Positions 6,645 through 15,219 are shown, counted from the stretch's first letter. The stretch: 17,928 bases of DNA from an uncultured Lachnospiraceae bacterium (GCA_944376975.1 CALWEE010000268.1:1-17928), one strand, 5' to 3'. Numbers and translations are program-made. Notes: generated by a model not told the origin, from the sequence alone.

Positions 6645-8558
6645 ATGGCATACCAATACGAAGATTATGATGTTGCCGTCATCGGCGCGGGGCACGCGGG
6701 ATGTGAAGCCGCCCTCTCCTGCGCCAGGCTTGGACTGAAGACGATCATGTTTACCGTGAGCATTGAAAGTATCGCCCTTATGCCCTGCAATCCCAATATC
6801 GGCGGAAGCTCAAAAGGGCATCTGGTGCGTGAGATCGACGCGCTCGGCGGCCAGATGGGCAAGACCATCGACGCCACGTTCATCCAGTCCAAAATGCTGA
6901 ACAGATCAAAAGGACCCGCGGTCCATTCCCTGAGAGCCCAGGCGGATAAACACGATTATACGGACCATATGCGCCGCGTGGTGGAAAATCAGGAAAACCT
7001 GACGGTCAAGCAGGCGGAGATCGTGGATTTTACAACCGAAGAAAAAGACGGGAAAAAGAGGATTACCGGCGTGGTGACCCATACGGGAGGTATATACCCG
7101 TGTAAAGCGGCCATACTGGCCACAGGCGTGTATCTGAAAGCCCGATGCCTGTGCGGCGAATCGATCACTTATACCGGTCCCAACGGCCTCCAGGCGGCCA
7201 ACGCCCTTTCGGAAGCGCTGAAAAGGTTGGGCATACGTCTGGTCCGGTTCAAGACCGGCACACCGGCCCGGATCGACCGGCGGACCATTGATTTTTCAAA
7301 GATGGAAGAACAGTTCGGCGATGAACGTATCGTACCCTTTTCCTTTACAACGGATCCGGAGTCGATACAAAAGGAACAGGTATCCTGCTGGCTGACCTAC
7401 ACCAACGAAAAGACCCATCAGATCATCCGGGACAACCTGGACCGGTCGCCCCTGTACGCGGGCGTCATTGAAGGCGTCGGCCCCCGCTACTGCCCTTCCA
7501 TCGAGGACAAAGTGGTGAAGTTCGCCGATAAATCCCGGCATCAGGTATTTATCGAACCGGAAGGAAATTATACGAATGAGATGTATGTGGGCGGTATGTC
7601 CAGTTCCCTTCCGGAAGACGTCCAGTTCCGTATGTACCGCTCCGTTCCCGGACTGGAACACGCCCAGATCGTAAGGCATGCCTATGCCATCGAATACGAC
7701 TGCATACCGGCGGTCCAGTTAAAGGCGTCGCTGGAATTTAAAGCGATCGACGGGCTTTTTTCCGGCGGCCAGTTCAACGGAAGTTCAGGATATGAGGAAG
7801 CGGCGGCCCAGGGACTGATGGCGGGCATCAACGCGGCCATGAAGATCAAAGGGCGGGATCCCGTCATCCTGAAACGTTCGGAAGCGTATATCGGCGTGCT
7901 CATTGACGACCTGATCACGAAAGAAACCCATGAACCCTACCGGATGATGACCTCGCGGGCGGAATACAGGCTGATCTTAAGGCAGGACAACGCCGATCTG
8001 CGGCTGACGCCCATCGGCCATGAGGTGGGCCTTATTGATGATGAACGATATGAAAAACTGCTCGAAAAGGAAAAGATGATCCGGGAAGAAATACGGCGGC
8101 TGGAACATACGACCATCGGAGGAAGCAAAGAGGTCCAGGATTTTCTTGAAAAACATGGAAGCACGCCGCTTAAGACGGCGGTATCCATGGCTGAACTCAT
8201 ACGCAGGCCGGAACTGTCTTATGAGACGCTCCTTCCCCTGGATGCCGGGCGGAAAAAGCTTCCGGAGGACGTGATCGTCCAGGTCGATATCAACATCAAA
8301 TATCAGGGATACATTGACAGGCAGATGCGCCAGGTGGAACAATTCCGGAAAATGGAAGACAAAAAGATACCGGAAGATCTGGATTACTCCGATATAAAGA
8401 GCCTGAGGACGGAGGCCTGCCAGAAGCTGACAGCCATACGCCCCCATTCCATAGGACAGGCGTCCCGTATATCCGGCGTCTCTCCCGCCGATATATCGGT
8501 CCTTATGATTTATCTGGAACAGTATAAACGGAAAAAACATATGAAGGAGACGGTATGA
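6645..8558 (+). CDS. mnmG: tRNA uridine-5-carboxymethylaminomethyl modification enzyme MnmG (GidA)
   Basis: MnmG is the FAD- and NADH-dependent partner of MnmE in wobble-uridine modification. The 637-residue protein has the N-terminal dinucleotide fold [15 protein letters not shown] (10-24), the conserved MPCNPNIGG segment (about 47-55), the [16 protein letters not shown] region, and the [21 protein letters not shown] block that closes the FAD site. The C-terminal helical domain for MnmE and tRNA contact ends [20 protein letters not shown] plus a short basic tail. AGGAGG lies directly before ATG 6645. Its stop codon overlaps the rsmG start (ATGA at 8555-8558), so the two are translationally coupled. 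Confidence 0.98.
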   Translation: MAYQYEDYDVAVIGAGHAGCEAALSCARLGLKTIMFTVSIESIALMPCNPNIGGSSKGHLVREIDALGGQMGKTIDATFIQSKMLNRSKGPAVHSLRAQADKHDYTDHMRRVVENQENLTVKQAEIVDFTTEEKDGKKRITGVVTHTGGIYPCKAAILATGVYLKARCLCGESITYTGPNGLQAANALSEALKRLGIRLVRFKTGTPARIDRRTIDFSKMEEQFGDERIVPFSFTTDPESIQKEQVSCWLTYTNEKTHQIIRDNLDRSPLYAGVIEGVGPRYCPSIEDKVVKFADKSRHQVFIEPEGNYTNEMYVGGMSSSLPEDVQFRMYRSVPGLEHAQIVRHAYAIEYDCIPAVQLKASLEFKAIDGLFSGGQFNGSSGYEEAAAQGLMAGINAAMKIKGRDPVILKRSEAYIGVLIDDLITKETHEPYRMMTSRAEYRLILRQDNADLRLTPIGHEVGLIDDERYEKLLEKEKMIREEIRRLEHTTIGGSKEVQDFLEKHGSTPLKTAVSMAELIRRPELSYETLLPLDAGRKKLPEDVIVQVDINIKYQGYIDRQMRQVEQFRKMEDKKIPEDLDYSDIKSLRTEACQKLTAIRPHSIGQASRISGVSPADISVLMIYLEQYKRKKHMKETV

Positions 8559-9274
8559 AAAGAACAGAAAAGCTGGCCAGAGGGGCCCTGGAACTGGGGA
8601 TCTGTCTGAGTGAAAGCCAGCTTGAACAGTTTGAACAGTATTATGAAATGCTGATAGAGACCAATAAGGTGATGAACCTTACCGGTATTACCCAGTGGGA
8701 AGACGTGGTCGACAAACATTTTATCGACAGTCTCTGCGTCGCGCGGGCAGTCCGGTTCAAAGAAGGCGACAAGGTCATCGACATGGGGACCGGGGCCGGT
8801 TTTCCCGGGATCCCGTTAAAGATCGCTTTTCCGGATATACAGATCACTTTAATGGATTCGCTCAATAAACGGATCGGATTCCTGAAAAATGTCCTGTTGG
8901 AACTGGGTCTTTTAAAGGCGGAGGCGGTCCACGCAAGGGCGGAAGATCTGGCAAGGGATCCAGGATACAGGGAACAGTATGACTACTGCTTTTCCCGGGC
9001 TGTGGCCAATATGTCCACCCTTTCCGAATACTGCCTGCCCTTTGTCAAAGTGGGCGGAAAGTTTATTCCATATAAGTCCGGGAATATAGACGAAGAACTG
9101 ACTAATAGTCAAAATGCCATAACCCGACTGGGCGGTAAAATATCCCGTGTGGATCAGTATACGCTGATGGGGACAGACGCCGGCCGTTCCCTGATCATTG
9201 TGGATAAGATCCGTCCTACAGGAAAGGCTTATCCGAGGAAGGCAGGAAAACCGTCCAGGGAACCTTTATCGTAA
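8555..9274 (+). CDS. rsmG: 16S rRNA (guanine527-N7)-methyltransferase RsmG (GidB)
   Basis: RsmG methylates N7 of G527 in the 530 loop of 16S rRNA, using S-adenosylmethionine. The 239-residue protein carries NLTGI (41-45), KHFIDSL (54-60), and the SAM-binding glycine loop [15 protein letters not shown] (76-90). Later come the FSRAVANM segment and the basic C terminus typical of the family. The ATG overlaps the mnmG stop codon and has an AAGGAG ribosome site inside the end of mnmG. Loss of this gene in other bacteria causes low-level streptomycin resistance. It closes the canonical mnmE-mnmG-rsmG unit; the next gene is 23 bases downstream and probably co-transcribed. Confidence 0.97.
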   Translation: MKRTEKLARGALELGICLSESQLEQFEQYYEMLIETNKVMNLTGITQWEDVVDKHFIDSLCVARAVRFKEGDKVIDMGTGAGFPGIPLKIAFPDIQITLMDSLNKRIGFLKNVLLELGLLKAEAVHARAEDLARDPGYREQYDYCFSRAVANMSTLSEYCLPFVKVGGKFIPYKSGNIDEELTNSQNAITRLGGKISRVDQYTLMGTDAGRSLIIVDKIRPTGKAYPRKAGKPSREPLS

Positions 9275-9297
9275 AAATCAGGAAAGAAGGAGATCAT

Positions 9298-9765
9298 ATG
9301 GTCCAGGGAATATGTTTCATGGGGATAAACGATGAACGCTACCCGCTTTGCCGGAAAATACGCCAGGACGTTTTTGTGACGGAACAGAAGGTGGATCCGG
9401 ATCTGGAGTTTGACGGAATGGATGACGCGGCGGCTCACGCGCTCATATACGACGAAAAAGGCGAACCGGCGGCCACAGGCCGGATGCTTGGAATGGGCGA
9501 AGGCGTTTTTCGGATAGGCCGGTTAGCTGTCCAAAAGTCATTTAGAAATATGGGATATGGACAGTTGGTCATGTTGATGCTGATGGATAAGGCCCGCCAA
9601 TGCGGCGGGAAAAAGATCTGTATCGACGCCCAGGTATACGCCAGAGGATTTTACGAAAAACTGGGATTTAAGGCGGATGGCGACGTGTTCATGGAGGCGG
9701 GGATCGAACACATCCGCATGAACCGCGATCTGGATCAGGTCCGCTCCTGCCCCTGCGGAAAATAA
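9298..9765 (+). CDS. GNAT-family N-acetyltransferase (YjcF/ElaA-like)
   Basis: The 155-residue protein is a single GNAT domain. The N-terminal RQDVFVTEQKV (22-32) followed by an acidic run EFDGMDDAAAHAL is typical of the YjcF/ElaA branch. The acetyl-CoA pyrophosphate loop is RNMGYG (83-88), preceded by strand IGRLAVQK (73-80). The FYEKLGF helix-strand (118-124) and closing IEHIRM (136-141) complete the fold. The acceptor substrate is unknown. AAGGAG stands seven bases before ATG 9298. The last residues SCPCGK add an unusual Cys pair. It is probably the last gene of the rsmG transcript, facing a leftward gene across a hairpin. Confidence 0.88.
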   Translation: MVQGICFMGINDERYPLCRKIRQDVFVTEQKVDPDLEFDGMDDAAAHALIYDEKGEPAATGRMLGMGEGVFRIGRLAVQKSFRNMGYGQLVMLMLMDKARQCGGKKICIDAQVYARGFYEKLGFKADGDVFMEAGIEHIRMNRDLDQVRSCPCGK

Positions 9766-9794
9766 AAGCAGCCTGCCCTGCAAAAGGACAGGCT
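9758..9794 (-). terminator. Terminator of the leftward alpha/beta hydrolase gene
   Basis: AGCCTG (9770-9775) plus CCT pairs with AGG plus CAGGCT (9786-9794), with one C-A mismatch and a five-base loop. Read leftward, the stem starts six bases after the hydrolase stop codon and is followed by GCTTTTATTTT, a proper U-run. Read rightward there is no T-run, so termination of the acetyltransferase transcript here would be less efficient. Confidence 0.7.
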
Positions 9795-9800
9795 GTCAGG

Positions 9801-10772
9801 TCACGGATCCAGATCGTCTTCGGAAGCCAGGTAAATGGAGCAGATCTCCATAAACGCGTCCGGTCGTTCAAGATGGGGATAATGGCCGCAGTCCGGAAGG
9901 ATCTCCGCTTCAATGGCGGGATTGATGGAAAGATAATGGTCCATGTTCTCTTCTGTCTCCGGTTCGGTCTCGCCAAAGATAAGGTACATGCTCTTATCCA
10001 GACGCCCTACCATTCGGAACATGTTGATGTTGGTAAAATGGCTGCGTTCGCTGGCGTAAAAGTAACGGACCGCCGGACCGCCGTGATGGGCGGCGCCATA
10101 GCCGGCCTGCGTCAGTCTTTCCACGACCTGTTCGTCGTCAAATACCTGATGTTCCCGCTCTTTTTTGATAAAATATCTGGAAAAGATCACGTTATATATG
10201 AAAGTTCCTATGATCGGACATTCGATAAGGTACTTTAAAGCCTTGTGGTTGGCTTTCGGATACTTGCGCAGCGTCTGCTCGGAAGGCGGATCGACCATGA
10301 CGATCCGGTGATACAGTTCCGATTCCGCCGTACAGCCCATAACGGCAATGCTCGCGGAAACGCCGCTTGTCATGACGTCGGTGGGCCTGCCGATCACATT
10401 GCGGATAAAATCGTTGACAAGCTGGACGTAGACATAGTTGGTATACGTCATTTTTGGTTTATCGGAACGTCCGCAGCCGATCAGGTCAATCGTATAGACG
10501 GTATGATTTTTCGCGAGGCGCGCCAGTATGCCTTCCCATTCGTTGGAAGAAGCCGTGCTCTTCAGGTCATGGATCAAAAGAATGGGTGAACCTTCGCCGG
10601 TTTTTGTATAGACTATATTGCCAAAGCGCCAGGGATAGATCTGATCCCGGTCTGTACTCAGATGGTCTTTCAGGCTGGACCGGACAAATATGAGCTTGTT
10701 GATGCACCATGTAGCGAACAGCGCGGAGGCCGAAACAGCAGCTATTTTAAATAAGGGTTTGCTTTTTTTCAA
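9801..10772 (-). CDS. Membrane-anchored alpha/beta-fold hydrolase
   Basis: The product of about 323 residues has an N-terminal hydrophobic helix (about 6-29) with a basic start, no signal-peptidase site that I can see, and then an alpha/beta hydrolase domain. The nucleophile elbow is SGVSASIAV, with Ser139 in the small-x-Ser-x-small pattern; the catalytic His is His297 in DCGHYPHLERP. The acid is probably Glu268 or Glu270 (FGETEPE) in place of the common Asp. The oxyanion loop reads LLIHDL where most relatives have HG. I prefer the TTG start at 10772, since AGGTGAG is well spaced from it; GTG 10781 would touch the ribosome site and add three residues. The substrate is unknown; it could be an esterase or lipase-like enzyme on the cytoplasmic or outer membrane face. 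It lies head-on to the replication fork. Confidence 0.85.
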   Translation of the reverse strand: MKKSKPLFKIAAVSASALFATWCINKLIFVRSSLKDHLSTDRDQIYPWRFGNIVYTKTGEGSPILLIHDLKSTASSNEWEGILARLAKNHTVYTIDLIGCGRSDKPKMTYTNYVYVQLVNDFIRNVIGRPTDVMTSGVSASIAVMGCTAESELYHRIVMVDPPSEQTLRKYPKANHKALKYLIECPIIGTFIYNVIFSRYFIKKEREHQVFDDEQVVERLTQAGYGAAHHGGPAVRYFYASERSHFTNINMFRMVGRLDKSMYLIFGETEPETEENMDHYLSINPAIEAEILPDCGHYPHLERPDAFMEICSIYLASEDDLDP

Positions 10773-10781
10773 TCGTCTCAC

Positions 10782-10960
10782 CTCATAGTTTATATTATCA
10801 TATACGATTAATTTTTTATAGCTATTTTTTTTATTTTGTTGTAAAATATACCTTATTGAGCAGGGCTTTGAAAGCCGGAAAACAGGCTTAAAAGGATTAT
10901 TAGATTACATAAATACTTCACATAATATGTTTACATATTCTATTTTAGGAGACAAAGTGT
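10782..10960. other. Divergent hydrolase/argS intergenic region
   Basis: These 180 AT-rich bases separate two divergent genes. No promoter is convincing: a possible argS pair is TTAGAT (10900-10905) and TAATAT (10923-10928) at 17 bases, and a possible leftward -10 is GATAAT (10799-10794). AGCC (10873-10876) can pair with GGCT either upstream (10864-10867) or downstream (10885-10888). No T-box signature (AGGGTGGNACCGCG) is present ahead of argS. Confidence 0.4.
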
Positions 10961-12646
10961 ATGAAAAATAAAGTGGCAGAATTGATATCCGCTCAGGTGG
11001 AAAGCCTGAGCAAAGAAGAGATCTTATCTCTTATTGAGATCCCTCCGAAAACAGAAATGGGTGATTTTGCCTTTCCGTGTTTTAAATTGGCGAAAACATA
11101 TCGGAAAGCGCCCCAGGCCATCGCGGCGGAACTGAAGGAAAAGATGGAAAACGCGTCTTTCCTCAGTAAAGTTGAATGTTTAGGACCTTATTTGAATTTT
11201 TATGTAAACAAACAGGAAATGGCCCGTCAGATCGTTGAAAATTACAAAAACTGTAAAAATTATGGCGGAGCCGAGGAGAAAAACAGTAAAACGATCTGTA
11301 TCGACTACTCCTCTCCCAACGTGGCGAAGAATTTCCACGTGGGCCACTTAAGGACAACGATCATCGGTAATTCTCTTAACAATATTTACAGAAAATCCGG
11401 TTACGATGTTGTCCGGATCAATCACCTGGGCGACTGGGGAACCCAGTTTGGAAAGCTTATCGTGGCATATAAACGCTGGGGAAGCCAGCAGGCTGTTGAG
11501 AATGAAGGTATTTCCGAACTGATGCGTATTTATGTCAAGTTCCATGAAGAAGCGGAAAAAGACGACAGCTTAAACGATGAAGCCAGATCCTGGTTTACGA
11601 AAATGGAACATGGCGACGAAGAAGCGTTGAGCATCTGGCGTTGGTTCAGAGAGATCAGCTTAAAAGAATTTATGAGCGTCTACAAAATGCTGGATATAGA
11701 TTTCGACTCTTACGATGGCGAAAGCTTTTACAACGATAAAATGGCTGCTGTCATCGAAGAATTGAAAGAAAAAGGGCTCATTAAGGTCAGCGAAGGCGCC
11801 CAGATCATCGATCTGGAGGAATACGGCATGCCGCCCTGTCTGATCACCAAGAAAGACGGAAGTTCTCTTTACGCGACCCGTGATATCACCGCTGCTTTAT
11901 ATAGAAAGAACACCTATCATTTTGATAAATGTCTTTATGTGACCGGGTTGGAGCAGAAACTTCATTTTGCCCAGTGGTTTAAGGTCATTGAACTGATGGG
12001 TTATGATTGGGCGAAAGATTTGTATCATGTACCTTATGGCCTTGTAAGCCTGAAAGGCGGAAAACTTTCCACAAGAAAAGGCAATATCATCTATGCTGAG
12101 GATATCCTGAACGAGTCGATCCAGAAAACACGAAGCATTATTGAAGAGAAAAATCCAGATATCAGCGACAAAGAAGAAGTTTCAAGAGAAGTCGGTATTG
12201 GAGCGATCATCTTCAACGATCTTTATAATCAGAGGATAAAAGACGTGGTATTCGATTGGGATAAAATATTGAACTTTGACGGCGAAACAGGTCCTTATGT
12301 TCAGTATACCTACGCAAGGGCAGCCAGTGTCCTGAGGAAGATTGGCGATAAAACAGATGAGATCGACTATAATGTACTGACAGACGATACATCTATGGCG
12401 TTGATCAAAGAAATCGAACGTTATCCCCAGGCTGTAAAAGACGCCGCTGATCGCATGGAACCTTATATCATTTCCAGATACGCGGTCGCGCTTGCTCAGG
12501 CATTTAACAAATTTTATCATGATTGTCAGATCAATGTACTGGAAGACAATATACGAAATACCCGGGCAAACATTGTGGAGATCGTAAAGAATATCATCAA
12601 AGACGCTCTGTCACTGCTTGGTATCAAATGTCCGGAACAAATGTAA
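10961..12646 (+). CDS. argS: Arginine-tRNA ligase
   Basis: This class I aminoacyl-tRNA synthetase charges tRNA-Arg and, unlike most class I enzymes, needs bound tRNA to activate the amino acid. The 561-residue protein has the N-terminal Add1 domain for the tRNA D-loop (about 1-100, with TEMGDFAFPCFKLAK), the HIGH motif as HVGH (126-129, in SSPNVAKNFHVGHLRT), and the KMSKS-equivalent KLSTRKG near residue 367. A helical anticodon domain ends in the typical LLGIKCPEQM. AGGAG (10947-10951) lies nine bases before the ATG. It stands alone between a divergent hydrolase and parA, a location I do not regard as the standard neighbour of parA. Its probable terminator contains a parS site. Confidence 0.97.
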   Translation: MKNKVAELISAQVESLSKEEILSLIEIPPKTEMGDFAFPCFKLAKTYRKAPQAIAAELKEKMENASFLSKVECLGPYLNFYVNKQEMARQIVENYKNCKNYGGAEEKNSKTICIDYSSPNVAKNFHVGHLRTTIIGNSLNNIYRKSGYDVVRINHLGDWGTQFGKLIVAYKRWGSQQAVENEGISELMRIYVKFHEEAEKDDSLNDEARSWFTKMEHGDEEALSIWRWFREISLKEFMSVYKMLDIDFDSYDGESFYNDKMAAVIEELKEKGLIKVSEGAQIIDLEEYGMPPCLITKKDGSSLYATRDITAALYRKNTYHFDKCLYVTGLEQKLHFAQWFKVIELMGYDWAKDLYHVPYGLVSLKGGKLSTRKGNIIYAEDILNESIQKTRSIIEEKNPDISDKEEVSREVGIGAIIFNDLYNQRIKDVVFDWDKILNFDGETGPYVQYTYARAASVLRKIGDKTDEIDYNVLTDDTSMALIKEIERYPQAVKDAADRMEPYIISRYAVALAQAFNKFYHDCQINVLEDNIRNTRANIVEIVKNIIKDALSLLGIKCPEQM

Positions 12647-12648
12647 GG

Positions 12649-12683
12649 AAAAAGGATGTTTCACGTGAAACATCCTTTTTTTT
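12649..12683 (+). terminator. Probable argS terminator formed by the parS-centred inverted repeat
   Basis: A perfect inverted repeat runs from 12649 to 12680 (16 bases per arm, centre between 12664 and 12665). As RNA it folds with GGATGTTTC (12654-12662) pairing to GAAACATCC (12667-12675) across the loop ACGT, with A-U pairs extending below. Eight T (12676-12683) follow directly, two bases after the argS stop codon region. That is the form of a Rho-independent terminator, and its core is the parS sequence. Confidence 0.7.
12657..12672. promoter_or_regulatory. parS: parS centromere site 1
   Basis: TGTTTCACGTGAAACA is an exact match to the 16-bp parS palindrome bound by ParB/Spo0J. ParB loads here, spreads as a CTP-dependent clamp and recruits SMC condensin. 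It lies 11 bases after the argS stop and about 270 bases before parA, within 11 kb of the origin as expected. Confidence 0.97.
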
Positions 12684-12837
12684 ATGCAAAATACGTATGG
12701 ATGACACAATACCAATAGGAACAATGTTTTGTTCATATTATACGCAAAACTATAAAATGACCAAAGTTCAGAAAAGAAGATCAAACGTTTTGTTTGTCAA
12801 AAACAAGGATAAGGTAGTTTTTTACAAAAATAGTAAA

Positions 12838-12853
12838 TGTTTCACGTGAAACA
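12838..12853. promoter_or_regulatory. parS: parS centromere site 2
   Basis: A second exact TGTTTCACGTGAAACA lies 181 bases from the first. The palindrome extends to 26 bp (12833-12858), but no T-run follows, so here only the ParB role is evident. It ends about 57 bases before the parA -10, near enough for ParB bound and spread here to repress parAB. The roughly 165 bases between the two sites are AT-rich and hold nothing I can name. Confidence 0.97.
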
Positions 12854-12909
12854 TTTACGTCATTTCATAGAATTTTTATATTATTGCTATAGAAGAACAG
12901 ATGATAAAA

Positions 12910-12918
12910 TGTTATAAT
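12910..12918 (+). promoter_or_regulatory. parAB promoter (extended -10)
   Basis: TGTTATAAT combines a perfect TATAAT (12913-12918) with the TGN extension (12910-12912), about 25 bases before the parA ATG. There is no good -35 at 17 bases, which extended -10 promoters tolerate. A ribosome site (GAGGAG, 12934-12939) follows. Confidence 0.55.
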
Positions 12919-12943
12919 AATCTCTGCAGGAAAGAGGAGAGTT

Positions 12944-13720
12944 ATGGGAAGAATTATTGCAATAGCGAATCAAAAAGGCGGCGTTGGGAAAACGACAACG
13001 GCGATCAATCTGTCTTCTTCTTTGGCCGAACTTCAGCAAAGGGTTCTGACAATCGATATGGATCCGCAGGGGAATACAACGAGCGGATTGGGCATCAATA
13101 AGGATGAAGCTGAAAATACAGTGTATGAACTGTTGCTGGAAGAAAATATTGAAGCGGCCGAATGTATTCAGCCTTCTGTCATGGATGGATTGGACGTTAT
13201 AGCATCGAATATAAATCTGTCCGGCGCGGAAGTTGAACTGATCAATGTGGAAAATAAAGAATATTTACTGAGGGACAAGATCGAACAGATCAAAGAAAAC
13301 TATGATTTTATCATTATTGACTGCCCTCCCTCGTTAAATATACTGACGATCAATGCTTTGACGACGGCAAATACGGTCATTGTACCGATCCAGTGCGAAT
13401 ATTATGCTTTGGAAGGCCTGACTCAGCTGATACATACCATCGATCTGATCCAGGAAAGGCTGAACGAGTCGTTGGAGATAGAAGGCGTTGTATTTACCAT
13501 GTTTGATGGACGTACAAATCTTTCGCTTCAAGTCGTGGAAAACGTGAAAGAAAATCTGGATCGAAATATCTATAAAACGATCATTCCAAGAAATGTGCGT
13601 CTTGCGGAGGCGCCAAGCTATGGTATGCCGATAAATATGTATGATAATCGTTCTGCCGGGGCGGAAGCTTATCGTCTTCTGGCGGAAGAAGTGATACACA
13701 GAGGGGAAGGTGAAAAATAG
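12944..13720 (+). CDS. parA: Chromosome-partitioning ATPase ParA (Soj)
   Basis: ParA/Soj is a deviant-Walker ATPase that dimerises on DNA with ATP. It is discharged by ParB, and through DnaA it can also influence replication initiation. The 258-residue protein begins with the deviant Walker A KGGVGKTT (11-18) with its signature lysine, then has DMDPQGNTTSGLG (38-50) and Walker B IIIDCPPSLNILT (123-135). It lacks an N-terminal helix-turn-helix, which places it with the chromosomal type rather than type Ia plasmid proteins. GAGGAG precedes ATG 12944. Its TAG stop overlaps the parB GTG by one base (13720), giving translational coupling. Confidence 0.97.
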   Translation: MGRIIAIANQKGGVGKTTTAINLSSSLAELQQRVLTIDMDPQGNTTSGLGINKDEAENTVYELLLEENIEAAECIQPSVMDGLDVIASNINLSGAEVELINVENKEYLLRDKIEQIKENYDFIIIDCPPSLNILTINALTTANTVIVPIQCEYYALEGLTQLIHTIDLIQERLNESLEIEGVVFTMFDGRTNLSLQVVENVKENLDRNIYKTIIPRNVRLAEAPSYGMPINMYDNRSAGAEAYRLLAEEVIHRGEGEK

Positions 13721-14652
13721 TGGCGGCACGTCGAGGCGGATTGGGAAGAGGCATAGACGCGCTCATCCCATCATCCACAGATAAAAAAACGGTAAAGAAA
13801 GCCGTAAAAGAGCCGGTTAAAGTGGAAAAAAAGAAACCGGAAGAAGAACATAAAGAGATATTGATCAAACTTAACGAGATCGAGCCAAACAGAAACCAGC
13901 CAAGAAAGAATTTTGACCAAGATTCACTTCAGGAATTGGCGGAATCGATAAAACATCACGGGATGATCCAGCCGATCATCGTAAAGAAACAGGCGGATTA
14001 TTACGAGATCGTGGCAGGCGAAAGGCGGTGGAGAGCCGCGCGCATCGCGGGATTGAAAGAAGTTCCGGTCATCATAAAGGATTATTCCGATGTGGAGACG
14101 GTAGAGATCGCGGTTATTGAAAATCTTCAAAGAGAGGATCTGAACCCTATTGAAGAAGCAATGGCTTTTGAGACGTTGATCAAAGAGTATGGCCTGAAGC
14201 AGGATGAAGTGGCGGAAAGGGTATCCAAAAGCCGGGCGGCGATAACCAATTCTTTGCGGTTGTTAAAGCTGGATAAAAGAGTCCGGCAGATGGTCATCGA
14301 TGAGATGATCAGCAGCGGTCATGCCAGAGCTTTGCTGGCGATCGAGAACGGTGAACAGCAATACAACGCGGCCATTCACGTATTCGACAATAAATTAAGC
14401 GTGCGGGAGACGGAAAAACTGGTCAAAGATCTTCTGACGCCGAAGAAAAAAGTGGAGAAACCGAAAGTTGACTATTCCCAGATGGAACTGATCTATCACC
14501 AGTTGGAAGAACGGATGAAATCTGTCGTGGGAACAAAAGTGGCGATCAAGAGTAATAATTACAAAAAAGGCAAGATCGAGATCGAATATTATTCCAATGA
14601 CGAATTGGAAAGGATCATCGATCTGATCGAGTCGGTAAGGCAGGTAGGATAA
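13720..14652 (+). CDS. parB: Chromosome-partitioning protein ParB (Spo0J)
   Basis: ParB binds parS, hydrolyses CTP and slides as a clamp; it stimulates ParA and loads SMC. The 310-residue protein opens with MAARRGGLGRGIDALIPSS, whose basic stretch is the ParA-activating peptide. A charged linker (about 22-46) follows. The CTP-binding N domain contains NRNQPRKNFD (57-66) and the GERRWRA box (100-106). The ENLQREDLNPIEEA segment (134-147) leads into the helix-turn-helix (about 158-182). A C-terminal dimerisation domain ends the protein. GTG 13720 has a good AGGGGAAGG ribosome site inside parA. Two exact target sites lie just upstream of its operon. Confidence 0.97.
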   Translation: MAARRGGLGRGIDALIPSSTDKKTVKKAVKEPVKVEKKKPEEEHKEILIKLNEIEPNRNQPRKNFDQDSLQELAESIKHHGMIQPIIVKKQADYYEIVAGERRWRAARIAGLKEVPVIIKDYSDVETVEIAVIENLQREDLNPIEEAMAFETLIKEYGLKQDEVAERVSKSRAAITNSLRLLKLDKRVRQMVIDEMISSGHARALLAIENGEQQYNAAIHVFDNKLSVRETEKLVKDLLTPKKKVEKPKVDYSQMELIYHQLEERMKSVVGTKVAIKSNNYKKGKIEIEYYSNDELERIIDLIESVRQVG

Positions 14653-14654
14653 AT

Positions 14655-15173
14655 ATGGATAGCAGGATACTGGCAAGCTTGAAATTTGATCCGGGAATTT
14701 TGATCATAGGGATGTTTGTCCTCATCATCATATTATTTGCGCTGTTGATCATCCTGAATCGCAAGCAAAACGCGCTGAACAAAAAGTATAAAGCGTTCAT
14801 GAGAGGCGGAAGGAACGCGAAATCCCTGGATGAATCCATACAAAATCATCTGGATGAGATCGAAACGCTGAAGAAAAACAGCAATACGTTGAATAACCGG
14901 CTTGTCCGTCTGGAAAAGAGCATGGCAAGATCTTATCAGAAGATAGGGATCGTCAAGTATGACGCGTTTAAAGAGATGGGCGGAAAGATGAGTTTCGCCT
15001 ATGCCATGCTGAACGATACAAACGATGGATTCATCATCAATTCCATACATAGCAAGGATGGCTGTTACAGCTATATCAAAGAGATCATCAAAGGTGAATC
15101 GTATATCGCCCTCGGAGATGAGGAGGCGGAAGCCCTGGAAATGGCCATGCAGATGGGGATCACAAAAGAATGA
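14655..15173 (+). CDS. DUF4446 family membrane protein
   Basis: The 172-residue protein has one transmembrane helix (about 14-35), a basic juxtamembrane segment, a likely coiled coil (about 58-95), and a compact C-terminal domain (97-165). That domain contains GIVKYDAFKEMGGKMSFAYAML and the FIINSIHSKDGCYSYIK segment characteristic of DUF4446. The function is unknown. It starts two bases after the parB stop, with AGGTAGGA overlapping the end of parB, so it belongs to the parAB operon. Members of this family are commonly found directly after parB in Clostridia. That position suggests a role around origin segregation or its link to the membrane, which is inference only. Confidence 0.9.
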   Translation: MDSRILASLKFDPGILIIGMFVLIIILFALLIILNRKQNALNKKYKAFMRGGRNAKSLDESIQNHLDEIETLKKNSNTLNNRLVRLEKSMARSYQKIGIVKYDAFKEMGGKMSFAYAMLNDTNDGFIINSIHSKDGCYSYIKEIIKGESYIALGDEEAEALEMAMQMGITKE

Positions 15174-15177
15174 GAAG

Positions 15178-15219
15178 AAGCTCTTAGTAAGGGAAAGAAC
15201 TTACTAAGAGCTTTTCTTT
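15178..15219. terminator. Bidirectional terminator between DUF4446 gene and AdhE-like gene
   Basis: Fourteen perfect base pairs (15178-15191 with 15200-15213, centred on CTCTTAGTAAG and CTTACTAAGAG) enclose an eight-base loop. TTTTCTTT follows rightward (15212-15219); leftward the flank reads as a C/T-rich run with fewer U. The AdhE-like stop codon (15218-15220) lies within the rightward T-run, so the two convergent genes share this element with almost no spare sequence. Confidence 0.88.

Noticed and set aside
10861..10960. T-box or other known riboswitch ahead of argS
   Set aside because: No T-box antiterminator signature, specifier loop or terminator stem is present.
11336..11341. CACGTG in argS, considered as parS
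   Set aside because: Only the core fits; it encodes the conserved FHVGH motif, which explains the sequence.
12697..12849. 50-codon frame between the two parS sites
   Set aside because: It starts without a ribosome site and ends inside the second parS palindrome, and its amino-acid order looks like translated AT-rich spacer.
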